Source: Heterobasidion occidentale (lineage: Eukaryota > Basidiomycota > Agaricomycetes > Russulales > Bondarzewiaceae). Taken from it: a stretch of 64,000 bases of DNA. The notes beneath the pieces were generated by a model. It ran no database searches. It saw only the letters and a program-made list of their open reading frames with translations, and was not told where the DNA came from. The position numbers and the translations under genes are program-made. This document shows, in pieces, positions 63,623 to 64,000 of this stretch (the stretch's first letter is position 1; the number at the start of each line of letters is the position of its first letter). The stretch is from contig JBCAQO010000003.1 of NCBI GenBank assembly GCA_039111635.1, forward strand, positions 2,542,001-2,606,000, read 5' to 3'.

Positions 63623-64000
63623 TTGAAAGACAATGTCGCGATAGAGGTGTATTCATTCATGTAATAGTATCGGAAAGTTTGTGTATGTAAATGCAGAAAG
63701 TAAAGAGATCCTCAATTTGCCAACATGAGATGATAGGGCGACGCTCGGAGATGCCGACATTATGGGTCCCGAGCATGGACGGGGCAGCTCCTGCCGCGTT
63801 GCAACCAGCTTGACAAGCAAGCTAAATCACGAACATAGATTCATCAATAGATCACAAGCACAATTGATAGAACTCACCATTGTGAAAACTGCATAGACAG
63901 CTCAGCCGTGCAACCATAGAGCCTATGGACATGTGAGAAATGCTTGATCAAGAATAAATCAAATTGAAACGACTCACCTTCCATGAATTCCTCCAAACAA
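63623..64000 (-). CDS. Possible partial minus-strand gene at right edge
   Basis: Two donor sites in the reverse direction (GTGAG after AATTCATGGAAG near 63979 and after TTTTCACAATG near 63879) flank a possible small exon. A further open segment, LACQAGCNAAGAAPSMLGT, follows an AG acceptor near 63821. It looks like the 3' part of a gene whose start lies beyond the window. Short, Cys-containing, no domain named. Weakly supported. Confidence 0.3.

Overview
The window is nuclear DNA of a filamentous basidiomycete fungus, most likely a mushroom-forming Agaricomycete. The evidence is dense genes on both strands, very many short GT-AG introns (about 45-80 nt), intergenic gaps often under 300 bp, and basidiomycete-type genes: a membrane-anchored GH9 endoglucanase, a DUF7923/CCCH zinc-finger protein, a WW-like membrane protein and a YTP1-like protein. 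I see no tRNA, rRNA, CRISPR array or intact transposon. Exon boundaries were read by eye from GT/AG sites and conserved protein motifs, so small exons and first exons are the least certain parts.

Layout. 1-1.2 kb: no supportable gene. 1.2-8.7 kb: RRP8 (25S rRNA methyltransferase), a doubtful short gene, uracil phosphoribosyltransferase, and the sulfite reductase flavoprotein (MET10). 9-15.5 kb: GH9 endoglucanase, a Gfo/Idh/MocA dehydrogenase and a Cys/Met-metabolism PLP enzyme. 15.7-23.1 kb: an LOA1/VPS66-type acyltransferase, a ubiquitin-like-domain membrane protein, the PKA regulatory subunit and a Ser-rich single-pass membrane protein. 23.8-33.1 kb: a Dal5/Liz1-type MFS carrier, a YTP1-like membrane protein, COQ2 and RhoGDI. 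33.3-36.2 kb: a DUF7923/CCCH zinc-finger gene next to a decayed copy. 36.4-43 kb: CDT1, a second Gfo/Idh/MocA protein and a basic protein of unknown role. 43-54.1 kb: nucleoporin NSP1/NUP62, a WW-like membrane protein, proteasome beta1 (PSMB6), RPN12 (PSMD8), proteasome alpha subunit PSMA3, and nucleoporin NUP82/NUP88. 54.7-63.6 kb: a DHA1-type MFS transporter, the PRP5 spliceosomal helicase, the proteasome regulator PI31, and a coiled-coil protein. The right edge probably cuts a minus-strand gene.

Two things stand out. First, 43-62.4 kb holds two nucleoporins of one pore subcomplex (NSP1, NUP82) and four proteasome-related genes (PSMB6, RPN12, PSMA3, PI31). Several are paired head-to-head over 150-260 bp, and PSMB6 and RPN12 share only about 150 bp. 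Second, at least five places in four conserved genes (a Gfo/Idh/MocA gene, COQ2, NUP82 and PI31 twice) need a one-base shift to keep the conserved protein frame, mostly in short homopolymers. That points to consensus-level indels in this sequence more than to biology. I found no clear new multi-gene system. The best leads are the proteasome/nuclear-pore neighbourhood, the ubiquitin-like membrane protein and the DUF7923 duplication.
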